From: JBGAHD01 sp044226395
Lineage (GTDB): Bacteria > Pseudomonadota > Gammaproteobacteria > Xanthomonadales > Ahniellaceae
NCBI GenBank assembly: GCA_044226395.1
Contig: JBGAHD010000001.1
Coordinates: 1,277,014 to 1,341,013 of the forward strand
DNA length: 64,000 nucleotides
Reading direction: 5' to 3'
Positions 43,652 through 52,454 of this stretch are shown here, piece after piece (the first letter of the stretch is position 1; each line of letters opens with the position of its first letter). The position numbers were made by a program, and so were the translations under genes. A model generated the notes under the pieces. That model was not told the origin of the DNA and did not search any database. It saw only the letters and a program-made list of their open reading frames with translations.

Positions 43652-44506
43652 TCACTCGCCGCGCGCAATCTCGCGCGTGGGATCGCTGATCCACTCACTC
43701 CACGAGCCCGCGTAGACGCGCGCGCCGGGCAAGCCCGCGTGCGCCATCGCCAGCACGTTGTGACACGCCGTCACGCCCGAGCCGCACATGTGTACGACGT
43801 GCGCGGGATCGCGGCCGTCCATGCGCGCGAGAAAGGCGTCGCGCAATTCGCTGGCCGCGCGAAAGCGACCGCCGTCGATCAGATTGTCGGCGAACGGTCG
43901 ATTGCGCGCGCCGGGCACGTGACCGGCGATGGGATCGAGCGGTTCGACTTCACCGCGAAACCGCGGCGCCGCGCGCGCGTCGAGCAACAGCCAGGCGGGA
44001 TCGCGACGGTAGCGCTCGATCTGTTCGCTGCTCACGATCGTCGACTCGTCGAACTTCACTTGCACGGATGTCGGCGCGCGCTGCACGGGTTCACTCGACT
44101 CGGGCAAACCCGCCGCGCGCCACGCGGCCCAGCCGCCATCGAGCACGCGCGCGTGGCGATGCCCCACGAGACCGAGCATCCACCACAGTCGCGCCGCGTA
44201 CGCGCCATTGGCGTCATCGTAGGCGATGATCGCGAGGTCCGACGTGACGCCCCAACGCGACAGCAAGGCCGAAAAGGCCTCGGCGCTGGGCATGGGATGG
44301 CGACCGCGACCGCGCACGCTCAGATCGGCGAGATCGCGATCGAGATGCGCGTAGACCGCGCCGGGCACGTGCGCGCGTTGGTAGTCGTTCTCGCCGCGCG
44401 CTTTGTCGGCCAGATCGAAACGACAATCCACGGCCAGGGCCTCGCCGCGCGAGATCGCGGCCCAGGCGGCGTTGGCATCGATCAAGGGACTGATGCTGGC
44501 GTTCAT
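43652..44506 (-). CDS. sseA: 3-mercaptopyruvate sulfurtransferase (tandem rhodanese domains)
   Basis: A 284-residue sulfurtransferase with two rhodanese domains. The N-terminal one is structural and the C-terminal one catalytic, with Cys241 in the active loop CGSGVTA. That loop is diagnostic of mercaptopyruvate rather than thiosulfate (CRKGVT/S) specificity. The linker and EYRG-type blocks fit. The start is ATG 44504-44506, overlapping the Nudix gene stop by 3 bp (ATGA), so the order of translation is DUF1289, Nudix, SseA. Confidence 0.92.
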   Translation of the reverse strand: MNASISPLIDANAAWAAISRGEALAVDCRFDLADKARGENDYQRAHVPGAVYAHLDRDLADLSVRGRGRHPMPSAEAFSALLSRWGVTSDLAIIAYDDANGAYAARLWWMLGLVGHRHARVLDGGWAAWRAAGLPESSEPVQRAPTSVQVKFDESTIVSSEQIERYRRDPAWLLLDARAAPRFRGEVEPLDPIAGHVPGARNRPFADNLIDGGRFRAASELRDAFLARMDGRDPAHVVHMCGSGVTACHNVLAMAHAGLPGARVYAGSWSEWISDPTREIARGE

Positions 44507-45126
44507 GGCGTGGACTCCAGGCGCTGGGCCAGATTGGCGATCATCGCGGCGGTCGCGCCCCATATCTCATAGGGCCCGTATTGAATCACCAGATAATGCC
44601 GCAGACGGCCGCGGAATTCGCGCGCATGCGGCGTGCGATTGCGTTCGTCGAGCACGAAGGACAGCGGCACTTCAAACGCCTCGTCGACTTCATTGCGATC
44701 GAGCGCCAGCGGCGGCGCGGGCTTGAGCAAGGCGACCACGGGCGTGACCACGAAGCCGGTGATCGTGACCAGCGGATCGAGATAGCCCAAGGGTTCGATC
44801 CAGTCACCGGGCACGCCGATTTCCTCGCGCGTTTCGCGAAGCGCGGCGGCGAGCGGGCCATCGTCCTCGGATTCGATGCGACCGCCGGGGAAACTGATCT
44901 GACCGGCGTGATGCGTGAGCTGCGCCGTGCGGCGCGTCAACAACAAGCGCGGTCCGTCATCGCCGACGACGATGGGCACGAGCACGGCCGCGGGGCGCAG
45001 CGAGGTTTCTTCGGGCAACAGATCGTCGAGCTCGGACATTTGGCGCGTGCTCGCGCGCGGCGGCGCGTCGAGCGCGTGCGTGGCCTCGCGCAATCGACGA
45101 CGCAATTGGCCGAGATCATGACTCAT
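44503..45126 (-). CDS. Nudix hydrolase, CoA pyrophosphatase type
   Basis: A 207-residue Nudix enzyme. It carries both the CoA-pyrophosphatase signature (LLLTRRTAQLTHHAGQISF) and the Nudix box (GGRIESE...RETREEIG), which bind CoA and the metal. It should hydrolyse CoA or acyl-CoA to phosphopantetheine derivatives and 3',5'-ADP. The chosen start is ATG 45124-45126, which overlaps the DUF1289 gene by 4 bp. It lies in the middle of a three-gene operon. Confidence 0.92.
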   Translation of the reverse strand: MSHDLGQLRRRLREATHALDAPPRASTRQMSELDDLLPEETSLRPAAVLVPIVVGDDGPRLLLTRRTAQLTHHAGQISFPGGRIESEDDGPLAAALRETREEIGVPGDWIEPLGYLDPLVTITGFVVTPVVALLKPAPPLALDRNEVDEAFEVPLSFVLDERNRTPHAREFRGRLRHYLVIQYGPYEIWGATAAMIANLAQRLESTP

Positions 45127-45317
45127 GATTCGCGGGTCGCGGCGCGGCTTGGCAACACATCGCGCATGATTCGAATGCGCTCGGCATCGGATAGCGCGCG
45201 CCACGCGGCGATTTCCTCGCCGGTGCGATGACAGCCCTCGCACAAGCCCTGGTCATCGAGCGTGCAGACGCCGATGCAGGGCGTGAGGATGGGCTTTGGC
45301 GAAGGAAACAACCCCAT
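45123..45317 (-). CDS. DUF1289 small cysteine-motif protein
   Basis: A 64-residue protein of DUF1289. The core CIGVCTLDDQGLCEGCHRTG has four cysteines in the C-x3-C...C-x2-C arrangement expected for zinc binding, followed by EIAAWRALSDAER. Function unknown; such proteins often accompany Nudix or Fe-S genes. It starts at ATG 45315-45317 and overlaps the Nudix gene by 4 bp. A 13-bp homopolymer lies about 65 bp upstream. Confidence 0.88.
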   Translation of the reverse strand: MGLFPSPKPILTPCIGVCTLDDQGLCEGCHRTGEEIAAWRALSDAERIRIMRDVLPSRAATRES

Positions 45318-45382
45318 GGGCCTGGCGATGTGGTGGCGGTCGAGCGTCGTCGTCCGCTGAAAACTCCGGCCCGGGCGGGCGG

Positions 45383-45395
45383 CCCCCCCCCCCCC
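45383..45395. repeat. C13 homopolymer (G13 on the minus strand)
   Basis: Thirteen consecutive C, 11 bp after the fkpA-like stop and 66 bp before the DUF1289 start. It is the longest mononucleotide run I noticed in the window. It could vary in length by slippage, or be an assembly error. Confidence 0.85.
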
Positions 45396-45405
45396 GCGAC
45401 CTGAC

Positions 45406-46110
45406 TTACTTGACGGTGATCAGCTTGATGTCGAACACCAGCGCTTCGTTCGGGCCGATCGGGCCCTGACCGCGCATGCCATACGCCTTTTCCGGCGGCA
45501 GGAAGACCTGCCAATGGTCGCCTTCCTTCATCAGCGGCAGGATTTCCTTCCAGCCGTCGATGACCTGGTCGACCTTGAAGCTCACCGGCTGACCCTTGGC
45601 GAAGGAGCTGTCGAACTCGAAGCCATTGGCGAGCGAGCCGCGATAGTGCACAGTGACGTCGCTGGTGGTCGACGGACGCTTGCCCGTGCCTTCCTCGATC
45701 ACGCGGTACTGGATGCCCGACGGCAGCGCGACGATACCCTTCTTGGACTTGTTCTCGGCCAGGAAGCGATCGGACGCGGCCTTGTTGGTGCGCGCGAGCT
45801 GCTCGAACTTGGCCTTGGCCTCGCCCATCATCTTGTCGCGCATCTGGCCCAGGGCCGTGCGCATGTCTTCGGCCGAGACCGTGGGCTGGCGCTTGGCGTA
45901 GCCGTCCTGGATGGCGCGGATGACGGTGTTGAGGTCGATGTCCATCTTCTTTTCGATGAAGTCGGACCCGATTTCATAGCCGATCGCGTAGGACACCTTG
46001 TTCTTGTCGATCGGACCCGCGGCGGCCGCGGGGGCCGCCTGCGTGCCCTGGGCCTGCGCGGTCGCGGCGCCGATCAGCGCCAGCGCGGCCAACATCCAGC
46101 GAAAACTCAT
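45406..46110 (-). CDS. FKBP-type peptidyl-prolyl cis-trans isomerase, exported (FkpA/Mip-like)
   Basis: A 234-residue periplasmic folding helper. Signal peptide about 1-20 (ending AQA), an N-terminal helical dimerisation domain (about 36-120: VSYAIGYEIGSDFIEK, long charged helix to FLAENKSKKG), then the FKBP domain (about 125-234) with VTVHYRGSLANGFEFDSS, VIDGWKEILPLM and the final FDIKLITV. The signal peptide and dimer domain place it with FkpA/Mip proteins. GAGGAG lies 7-12 nt before the ATG at 46110. Confidence 0.93.
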   Translation of the reverse strand: MSFRWMLAALALIGAATAQAQGTQAAPAAAAGPIDKNKVSYAIGYEIGSDFIEKKMDIDLNTVIRAIQDGYAKRQPTVSAEDMRTALGQMRDKMMGEAKAKFEQLARTNKAASDRFLAENKSKKGIVALPSGIQYRVIEEGTGKRPSTTSDVTVHYRGSLANGFEFDSSFAKGQPVSFKVDQVIDGWKEILPLMKEGDHWQVFLPPEKAYGMRGQGPIGPNEALVFDIKLITVK

Positions 46111-46334
46111 GCGTGACTCCTCAAATGAACGCGTAAGAATGGAGCGTTAGAAATTCGTTTGGGCACAGTCGGCTGCGCGCAAAGGACGGGCATTCTACAA
46201 AAGCCCATGCCGCCCCGCCACGACAACGCAAGCCGACTTGGAAGGCCGCCCCCACGAAAAGTTCCACCGCGCCCGACCGGACCCCCGGCGCGGGGTTGGT
46301 AGAATTCCCGGTCTTCACCCGATCGGAGCTGAAC

Positions 46335-47117
46335 ATGGCCTACAAAAATCTGCTGATCGCCGACACGGGCGCGATCCGCCACATCACGATCAACCGCCCC
46401 GACAAGCTCAACGCGCTCAATCGCGAGACCCTGGGCGAACTGCACGTGGCCTTCGATCAGGCGCGCTTCGACCCGGCGATCGCGGTGGTCGTGCTGGCCG
46501 GCGCCGGCGGCAAGGCCTTCGTGGCGGGCGCCGACATCGGCGAGTTGAGCGCGCTCAACCCCGCGCAGGCGTTGGAGTTCTCGCGTTATGGCCAAGCCTT
46601 GATGGTGAAGATCGAGCGCCTGGGCAAGCCCGTGATCGCTTCGATCGGCGGCTTCGCCCTGGGCGGTGGCATGGAGCTGGCGATGAGCTGCACGCTGCGC
46701 CTCGCGGCCGAGAACGCCAAGTTCGGTCAACCCGAAATCAACCTCGGCATCATTCCCGGGTTTGGCGGCACGCAGCGCCTGCTGCGCCTGGCGGGTCGCG
46801 GCGCGGCCCTGGAGCTGTGCTTGCTCGGCCAGCCGATCACCGCGCAGCGCGCGTACGAACTGGGCGTGGTGACGCGCGTGGTGCCGGCCGATCAGCTGGC
46901 CGCGGAGACCGACAAGATCGCCGCGCAACTGGCCGCCTCGGCGCCGCACGCGATGCGCGGCGTGATCGACGCGGTGCTGGTCGGTGGCGAAGCGAGCCAG
47001 GACATTGGACTTGACTACGAATCGCAGGCCTTCGCGGTGTGCGTGTCGACCGAGGACATGCGCGAGGGCACGCGCGCCTTCCTGGAAAAACGCAAGGCGA
47101 ACTTCAGCGGTCGCTAA
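46335..47117 (+). CDS. enoyl-CoA hydratase
   Basis: A 260-residue crotonase-family enzyme of beta-oxidation. Both catalytic glutamates are present, in GGGMELAMS and GQPEINLG, with the oxyanion segment FVAGADIGEL and IIPGFGGTQRL. It should therefore hydrate trans-2-enoyl-CoA. The start ATG 46335 has CGGAG 10 nt upstream, and TAGAAT at 46300-46305 may be the -10 box. It stands alone, divergent from the FKBP gene. Confidence 0.9.
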   Translation: MAYKNLLIADTGAIRHITINRPDKLNALNRETLGELHVAFDQARFDPAIAVVVLAGAGGKAFVAGADIGELSALNPAQALEFSRYGQALMVKIERLGKPVIASIGGFALGGGMELAMSCTLRLAAENAKFGQPEINLGIIPGFGGTQRLLRLAGRGAALELCLLGQPITAQRAYELGVVTRVVPADQLAAETDKIAAQLAASAPHAMRGVIDAVLVGGEASQDIGLDYESQAFAVCVSTEDMREGTRAFLEKRKANFSGR

Positions 47118-47130
47118 AGTTCATTCGATC

Positions 47131-47154
47131 GCGGCGACGCGCCCGCGTCGCCGC
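47131..47154. terminator. hairpin between convergent enoyl-CoA hydratase and DUF1684 genes
   Basis: A perfect 10-bp stem (47131-47140 with 47145-47154) and GCCC loop, 13 bp after the hydratase stop. Confidence 0.6.
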
Positions 47155-47186
47155 GGGCGTCGTCGCGATTGGCGCGCGCCTCGCGC

Positions 47187-48077
47187 TCAGTGATGCGCGC
47201 CGCGGTACTTCTTCTCGCCCGCGCGCACGGCCAGATCGAGTCGATTCTCCGGCGGCGGCAGCGGGCACGTCGCGTACGGCGTGAACACGCACGGCGGGTT
47301 GTAGGCGAGGTTGAAATCCAGCACCACGCGATCGCTGCCCGGCGCTGGCGGCTGGGCGTAGACGAAGCGGCCCGCGCCGTAGGTTTCCTTGCCATTGGTG
47401 CGGTCGGCGAAAATGATGAAGAGCTGACCGTCGCCTTCATCCACGGCTTCGAGACGAAAGGTCTTGCCGTCCTTCTCGAACACCACCGCGCCCGGATTGG
47501 CCATGGGCTCGAGCGTATTGATCACGGTGGCGATGGGAATGGTCTTGCCCGGCTCGTGCTTCTCGAAGCGCGCGTCGATGCGCAGGCTCTCGTCGACATC
47601 GTAGAAATCGAGACCGAGGAAACCCGTGCGCGTCGCCGCTTGCGAATCCTTGACGCGCAAGGCGAAGCGCCCCGAGCGCTCGATCACGATGAAGTTGACC
47701 GTGCCTTGCGCCACGACCGTGGGCTTGCCGGTGGCGTCGGCGGCCAGATCCGCGGCGCGCGTCGCGGCACCATCGATGGTGGCGTCCACGCCCTCGGCCA
47801 ATTCGAGATGGATCTTGCCCTCGCTGACGGTCAAGGTGCCGAAATGCGGCGCGAGTTTTTCGATGACAATGTCGTTGTCGGCCGCGGCACCGATGGTGTG
47901 CTTGCCCAGATCGATCCAGTGCAGGCCGATCAGGGTCAGCCAGCCATCGGGCGATTGCAGGCGCGCCAGACGCGCTTCGCGCCAGGTCTTCACTGCCTCG
48001 GCTTCGGCGTTGGTCGCGGCCGGGGTGTCATTCGCGCCCAGGGCGAGCACGGCGACGGTGAACAAGGACATGATCAT
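47187..48077 (-). CDS. exported DUF1684 protein
   Basis: A 296-residue protein with a weak signal peptide (about 1-20) and the DUF1684 core: W-REARLARLQSPDGWLTLIGLHWIDLG, an FHA-like strand region (ADNDIVIEKLAPHFGTL), the conserved FLGLDFYDVDESLRIDARF, and a C-terminal block GRFVYAQPP...DFNLAYNPPCVFTPYATCPLPPPEN. The family has no assigned function, and many members are periplasmic. ATG 48077, with GGGAG upstream. It follows mutL by 28 bp and is probably the last gene of that operon. Confidence 0.85.
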   Translation of the reverse strand: MIMSLFTVAVLALGANDTPAATNAEAEAVKTWREARLARLQSPDGWLTLIGLHWIDLGKHTIGAAADNDIVIEKLAPHFGTLTVSEGKIHLELAEGVDATIDGAATRAADLAADATGKPTVVAQGTVNFIVIERSGRFALRVKDSQAATRTGFLGLDFYDVDESLRIDARFEKHEPGKTIPIATVINTLEPMANPGAVVFEKDGKTFRLEAVDEGDGQLFIIFADRTNGKETYGAGRFVYAQPPAPGSDRVVLDFNLAYNPPCVFTPYATCPLPPPENRLDLAVRAGEKKYRGAHH

Positions 48078-48105
48078 GGACGAAACTCCCAGTGTGGCAA
48101 GCGCC

Positions 48106-49953
48106 CTAGCGCCCGCGCAGGAACATGCGGTCGAGATCGGCCTGGGTCAACTGCACCCAAGTCGGTCGGCCGTGATTGCATTGATCGGAACGCTCGGTCG
48201 CTTCCATCTGCCGCAACAAAGCGTTCATCTCCGGCAGGGTCAGGCGCCGATGCGCGCGGACCGAGGCGTGGCAGGCCATGGTGGCGAGCAGTTCGTTTTC
48301 GAACTCCTCCAGGCGTCGTGACGCGCCGTGCTGGGCCAGATCGCCCAGCACGTCGCGCACGAGTTCAGCGATGTCGGCGCCTTCCAGCGCAGAGGGGATG
48401 CGCTTGACGGTCACCTGCTCCGGCCCAATGCGCGCGAGCTCGAAACCCAGATCGGCGAAGCGCGCCGCGTGTTCGTCGACCGCGTCGGCTTCGCGCGCGC
48501 TGACCTTCAAGGTCACCGGCACCAGCACCAGTTGCGAGGCAATGGCACCACAGGCGCGCGCGTTCTTCAAACGCTCGTAGGTTATGCGCTCATGCGCGGC
48601 GTGCATATCGACCATGACCAGGCCGCGCGCGTTTTCGGCCAGCACGTAGATGCCTTTCAATTGCGCGATGGCGAAGCCCAGCGGCGGGATGTCCTCGGGC
48701 GATGCGGGCAGCGCCTCGCGCGCGATCGGCGCGACGTAGGACACCTCGGCATCGCGCACGTGCGTGGCCTCGGCATCGCCGTCGGCGCGTTCGCCGTAAA
48801 GCGCGCTGTAGGCACGCAAGGTGTCTTCGGTGTTCAAGCGCAGCGGTGTTTGCGCGGCGCCGAAGGGCCGCGCGGAGGCGCCGCCACCGGCATACGCGTA
48901 GGCAGGCGCGGCATTCGCGAATTCGGGCGCGCTCGTGGCGACCGCGCCGGGACTCTGTCCCGCGCGCGTTTCCGACAAGGCCGCGTGCAAATTGCGAAAC
49001 AGGAAATCGTGCACCGAGCGACTGTCGCGGAAGCGCACTTCCTGCTTGGTCGGATGCACGTTCACGTCGACCGTGGTCGGATCGAGCGTGAGCGAGAGCA
49101 CGAAGGCCGGATGCCGGCCATGAAACAGCACGTCCGCATACGCTTGCCGCACGGCATGCGCGACCAAGCGATCGCGAATCAAGCGCCCGTTGACGAAGAA
49201 GTACTGCCGATCGGCCTGACCGCGCGAGGCCGTCGGCCGTCCGATCCAGCCGCGCAGCGCGAGGCCCGTGACTTCGACATCGATCGCGATCGCTTGCGCC
49301 GCGAAATCTTCATCGAGCACATCGGCCAGCCGTCGCTCGAGCTGCCCGCTAGCCGGCGCGTAACGACGCACCAGCTTGCCGTTGTGCGACAAGCGCCATT
49401 CCACGCTCGTGTGCGCCAGCGCTTGCGCGCGCACGAGTTCCTCGACATGGCCGAACTCGGTGCGTTCGGCGCGTAGGAATTTGCGGCGCGCGGGCGTGTT
49501 GAAGAACAGATCGCGCACGGTGACCGTGGTGCCTTGCGGATGCGCGACGGGACGCACTTCACCGAGGCGTCCGTCTTCGGCGCTGATCGCGAAGGCTTGG
49601 TCTTGTCCGCGTTCGCGCGAGGCGAGTTCAAAGCGCGAGACCGAAGCGATCGACGGCAAGGCCTCGCCGCGAAATCCCAAGGTGCTCACGGCCTCGAGAT
49701 CATCGAGCGAAGCGATCTTGCTGGTGGCATGGCGCGACAAGGCCAACGCCAGATCCTCGCGCGCGATGCCATCGCCATCGTCGCGCACGCGCACGAGCTT
49801 GGCGCCGCCAGCATCGAGATCGATTTCAATGCGCCGCGCGCCGGCGTCGATCGCGTTCTCGACGAGTTCCTTGACCACGGACGAGGGCCGCTCGACCACT
49901 TCGCCAGCGGCGATCTGGTTGATCAGTTGCTCGGGAAGCTGACGAATGCGCAC
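48106..49953 (-). CDS. mutL: DNA mismatch repair protein MutL
   Basis: A 615-residue GHKL ATPase that couples MutS mismatch recognition to strand removal. N-terminal motifs: GEVVERPSSVVKELVENA, DDGDGI, TLGFRGEALPSI. A long Pro/Ala linker leads to the C-terminal dimerisation domain with DMHAAHERITYE. This fits the endonuclease motif DQHA(X)2E(X)4E except for Met in place of Gln, so this MutL probably nicks DNA itself, as in bacteria lacking MutH. The start is a GTG at 49951-49953 with no clear Shine-Dalgarno. Same operon as the amidase and tsaE. Confidence 0.96.
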   Translation of the reverse strand: MRIRQLPEQLINQIAAGEVVERPSSVVKELVENAIDAGARRIEIDLDAGGAKLVRVRDDGDGIAREDLALALSRHATSKIASLDDLEAVSTLGFRGEALPSIASVSRFELASRERGQDQAFAISAEDGRLGEVRPVAHPQGTTVTVRDLFFNTPARRKFLRAERTEFGHVEELVRAQALAHTSVEWRLSHNGKLVRRYAPASGQLERRLADVLDEDFAAQAIAIDVEVTGLALRGWIGRPTASRGQADRQYFFVNGRLIRDRLVAHAVRQAYADVLFHGRHPAFVLSLTLDPTTVDVNVHPTKQEVRFRDSRSVHDFLFRNLHAALSETRAGQSPGAVATSAPEFANAAPAYAYAGGGASARPFGAAQTPLRLNTEDTLRAYSALYGERADGDAEATHVRDAEVSYVAPIAREALPASPEDIPPLGFAIAQLKGIYVLAENARGLVMVDMHAAHERITYERLKNARACGAIASQLVLVPVTLKVSAREADAVDEHAARFADLGFELARIGPEQVTVKRIPSALEGADIAELVRDVLGDLAQHGASRRLEEFENELLATMACHASVRAHRRLTLPEMNALLRQMEATERSDQCNHGRPTWVQLTQADLDRMFLRGR

Positions 49954-50008
49954 GCGCGGGGTCCACCAACGAAAGCGCGATGATAGCGCCGCCGCGACGG
50001 GGCGCGAG

Positions 50009-50485
50009 CTAGTCGCGATTGAGCAGGTTCAAGCGCGACAGCAAACCGCCCGACAGCGCGGCGGCGACGCGCGAAGCCAGGCTGGTGGGCGTGGAAGGCG
50101 GCGGCTCGGGCGCGGGTGCCGTCGGCGTGGGCGGCATCTGCCAAGAGACGTTCTTGCCCTTGGCCTCGCGCGCGCAGCGCATCGCGTCCATGGCCAGGCG
50201 ATCCCAGATCAGGAACTGCGAGGTCGGAATCAGCACCCAGCCCGGGCGACCCGGCGGCGGCTTGTCGGGCAGCAGCGGATCAAACGGCGAACTGCCCTTC
50301 ACGGCCATGGCGTGCGTGAGCGCGCGACCATGCAGCCGAAACGCCACCGATTCCCGATACAGCATCATGAAGGGCTCGCCTTGAAGACTCAGACAAGGCT
50401 TGCCGAACATTTGTCCTTGCTGCGCTTCGCGATGGCGGACGAGATATTCCGCCAGCGTGTTGAAGCGTTCGCGTGCATTCGCCAT
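50009..50485 (-). CDS. TfoX N-terminal-domain-like protein
   Basis: A 158-residue protein whose first 100 or so residues resemble the TfoX N-terminal fold (QMFGKPCLSLQGEPFMMLY, a beta-hairpin like that of TfoX_N), followed by SSPFDP and an Ala/Pro-rich low-complexity tail. The assignment is by pattern only. It lacks the C-terminal domain of the competence regulator TfoX, so a competence role should not be assumed. GGAGG precedes the ATG at 50485. It is inserted between the amidase and mutL genes, which are usually adjacent. Confidence 0.65.
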   Translation of the reverse strand: MANARERFNTLAEYLVRHREAQQGQMFGKPCLSLQGEPFMMLYRESVAFRLHGRALTHAMAVKGSSPFDPLLPDKPPPGRPGWVLIPTSQFLIWDRLAMDAMRCAREAKGKNVSWQMPPTPTAPAPEPPPSTPTSLASRVAAALSGGLLSRLNLLNRD

Positions 50486-50555
50486 GGTGGCCTCCGTGCG
50501 CGGAGTCTACTCCCGCGCGACAGGCGATCCTTGCGGCGGCACACAAATTAAGATT

Positions 50556-51887
50556 TCAGGACGCGGCGGGAATGCGCAGCACGTCACCGACGCGCAGCAC
50601 GTCGCCCTTGAGGCCGTTGGCGCGCTTGAGATGACCCACGCTGACGCCGTGGCGCTGCGCGATCAGGGCCAGGGTTTCGCCGCGCGTGACGATGTGCTCG
50701 CTGGGACGACGTTGATGCGCCGCGATCCAGGTGCCGGGCGGGCTGGCCGAATGAAAATAATTGCGAACACCGTCGAGAATCGCCTCGGCCAGCTCGCGTT
50801 GATGCTTGGTCGTCTTCAGCCGTGCTTCTTCGGTCGGGTTCGAGATGAAGGCCGTCTCGACCAGGATCGAAGGCACGTCGGGCGAACGCAGCACGACGAA
50901 GTTGGCGCGCTGCACTTCGCGCTTGTGCACGCGACCCAGGCGCGAAATGCTGCGCAGGACTTGATTGGCCACCGCGTCGCTGGCGCCGAGCGTGGCGCCC
51001 TGCGAGAGATCGAGCAGCACGGCGGCGAGCGTGTTGTCCTTGTCGTCGAGCGAGACGCCACCAACCAGGTCGGACGCGTTCTCCGAATCGGCCAGCCAGC
51101 GCGCGGCCTCGGACGACGCACCGCGCTGCGAGAGCATGAACACCGACGAGCCCGACGCGCGCCGATCGTGAAAAGCATCGGCGTGAATCGAGATGAACAG
51201 ATCGGCCTTGGCCTCGCGCGCCAGTTCGTAACGACGCGCCAGCGGAATGAAGTAATCGCCGTCGCGCACGAGCACGGCGCTCATGCCAGGCTCGGCATTG
51301 ATGACGTCGGCGAGTTGCCGCGCCACGGCCAGCGTGACGTTTTTCTCGTGCGTGCCCGAGGCGCCGCTGGCGCCGGGATCTTCGCCGCCATGACCGGCGT
51401 CGATGGCGACGATCACGTCGCGCTGCGCGCCAGCGGTGATCTGCTCGACTGACTTGACCACTTGCGGCTGGGCATTGGCCTCGCGCGGATACAGGTCCAC
51501 GACCAGGCGATGGCCCTTGCCCTCGGCGGGCGCGAGCAGGAAGGACTTGGGCTTGCCCGCGCCAGCGAGATCGATCACCAAGCGCAGATCGCGCGGCGTC
51601 GGTCGGCCAGCGCGGATGTTCTTGATCAGGCCCTTCGCGGCGGGCGCGAGGAATTGCCCGGTGATGCGGCCGCCCCGCACGTCGACGACGACGCGATCCG
51701 GCGAATCCAGGCTAAAGATTTTGTACTCGAGCGGTCCGCTGATATCGAACACGGCGCGCGTGTATTCGGGGCTTTCCCACAGGCGCACGGCGCGCACTTC
51801 GGCGCCAGTGGCCGCCCACGCGGACGCGACCAGACCGAGCCCCAGGCCCAGGCAGAGCGCGACGACGCGAGTGATCTTCCCCAACAT
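50556..51887 (-). CDS. N-acetylmuramoyl-L-alanine amidase (AMIN-amidase-LysM; AmiB/AmiC type)
   Basis: A 443-residue periplasmic peptidoglycan amidase that splits septal murein for daughter-cell separation. Signal peptide about 1-25, AMIN domain (about 30-135) for septal targeting, zinc-dependent Amidase_3 domain (about 160-380: IAIDAGHGGEDPGASG with the first zinc His, ISIHADAF, and VETAFISNPTEE with the catalytic Glu), and a C-terminal LysM repeat (RGETLALIAQRHGVSVGHLK). Operon order tsaE-amidase-mutL matches enterobacteria. The start ATG has no Shine-Dalgarno, only a TTCAAT box 7 nt upstream. Confidence 0.95.
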   Translation of the reverse strand: MLGKITRVVALCLGLGLGLVASAWAATGAEVRAVRLWESPEYTRAVFDISGPLEYKIFSLDSPDRVVVDVRGGRITGQFLAPAAKGLIKNIRAGRPTPRDLRLVIDLAGAGKPKSFLLAPAEGKGHRLVVDLYPREANAQPQVVKSVEQITAGAQRDVIVAIDAGHGGEDPGASGASGTHEKNVTLAVARQLADVINAEPGMSAVLVRDGDYFIPLARRYELAREAKADLFISIHADAFHDRRASGSSVFMLSQRGASSEAARWLADSENASDLVGGVSLDDKDNTLAAVLLDLSQGATLGASDAVANQVLRSISRLGRVHKREVQRANFVVLRSPDVPSILVETAFISNPTEEARLKTTKHQRELAEAILDGVRNYFHSASPPGTWIAAHQRRPSEHIVTRGETLALIAQRHGVSVGHLKRANGLKGDVLRVGDVLRIPAAS

Positions 51888-51894
51888 GCCGCGG

Positions 51895-51924
51895 ATTGAA
51901 CCGCAAAACGCCCGGGGAATGCAA
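51895..51924 (-). promoter_or_regulatory. candidate internal promoter before the amidase gene
   Basis: Minus strand: TTGCAT (51924-51919), an 18-bp spacer and TTCAAT (51900-51895), which ends 7 nt before the ATG. A near-leaderless arrangement. Confidence 0.45.
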
Positions 51925-51974
51925 GTTTTTTCCTTTTTAAATCCGCGACCTGGCGCACTTTGTTCAGGCAGAAC

Positions 51975-52454
51975 CTAGATCGTGGGCGAAAGCGACCGCA
52001 AAACCCCCTCGCCTAGTGGCGTGAACGCGCTCAGCTCGGCGCGACGGCCGGCGCCTCGATGGCTCAGGGCAATGCACAGATCGATCGCTGGCAGGCGGTC
52101 GCCGCCGCGCGCGGCCCATTCGATCAGCCAGACGGTGCGCGGGTCGGCATCGCGCAGCGCCAGGTATTCGAGTTCCTCGGGATCGGCGATGCGGTACAGA
52201 TCGAGGTGATGCACGGGGAAGCGGGGCGCCTCGTACTGCTCGATCAAGGTGTAGGTCGGACTTTTCACGCGCGCTTGCGGCAACCAGGTTTGAATCAAGG
52301 CGCGCGCGAGCGTGGTCTTGCCCGCGCCGAGATCGCCGCGCAGTTCGATCGCCGTCGCGGCGGGAATGCAGGGCGCGAGCGCGCGTCCCAAGCGTTCAGT
52401 GGCTTCGGTATCGTCGAGATCAATCACGCGCGATAGCGATGACGCGGAACTCAC
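51975..52454 (-). CDS. tsaE: tRNA threonylcarbamoyladenosine biosynthesis ATPase TsaE
   Basis: A 159-residue P-loop ATPase that works with TsaB and TsaD to make the universal t6A37 tRNA modification. Seen: Walker A ELRGDLGAGKTTLARAL, the conserved SPTYTLIEQYE and HHLDLYRI, and WLIEWAARG. The start is the GTG at 52452-52454, overlapping the nnrDE stop (GTGA). The longer open frame upstream lies inside nnrDE. Confidence 0.95.
   Translation of the reverse strand: MSSASSLSRVIDLDDTEATERLGRALAPCIPAATAIELRGDLGAGKTTLARALIQTWLPQARVKSPTYTLIEQYEAPRFPVHHLDLYRIADPEELEYLALRDADPRTVWLIEWAARGGDRLPAIDLCIALSHRGAGRRAELSAFTPLGEGVLRSLSPTI

Noticed and set aside
45116..45514. 132-codon minus-strand frame covering the DUF1289 gene in another frame
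   Set aside because: The 64-residue DUF1289 reading has the cysteine motif and 4-bp coupling. The longer frame has no conserved features and crosses the FKBP stop and the C13 run.
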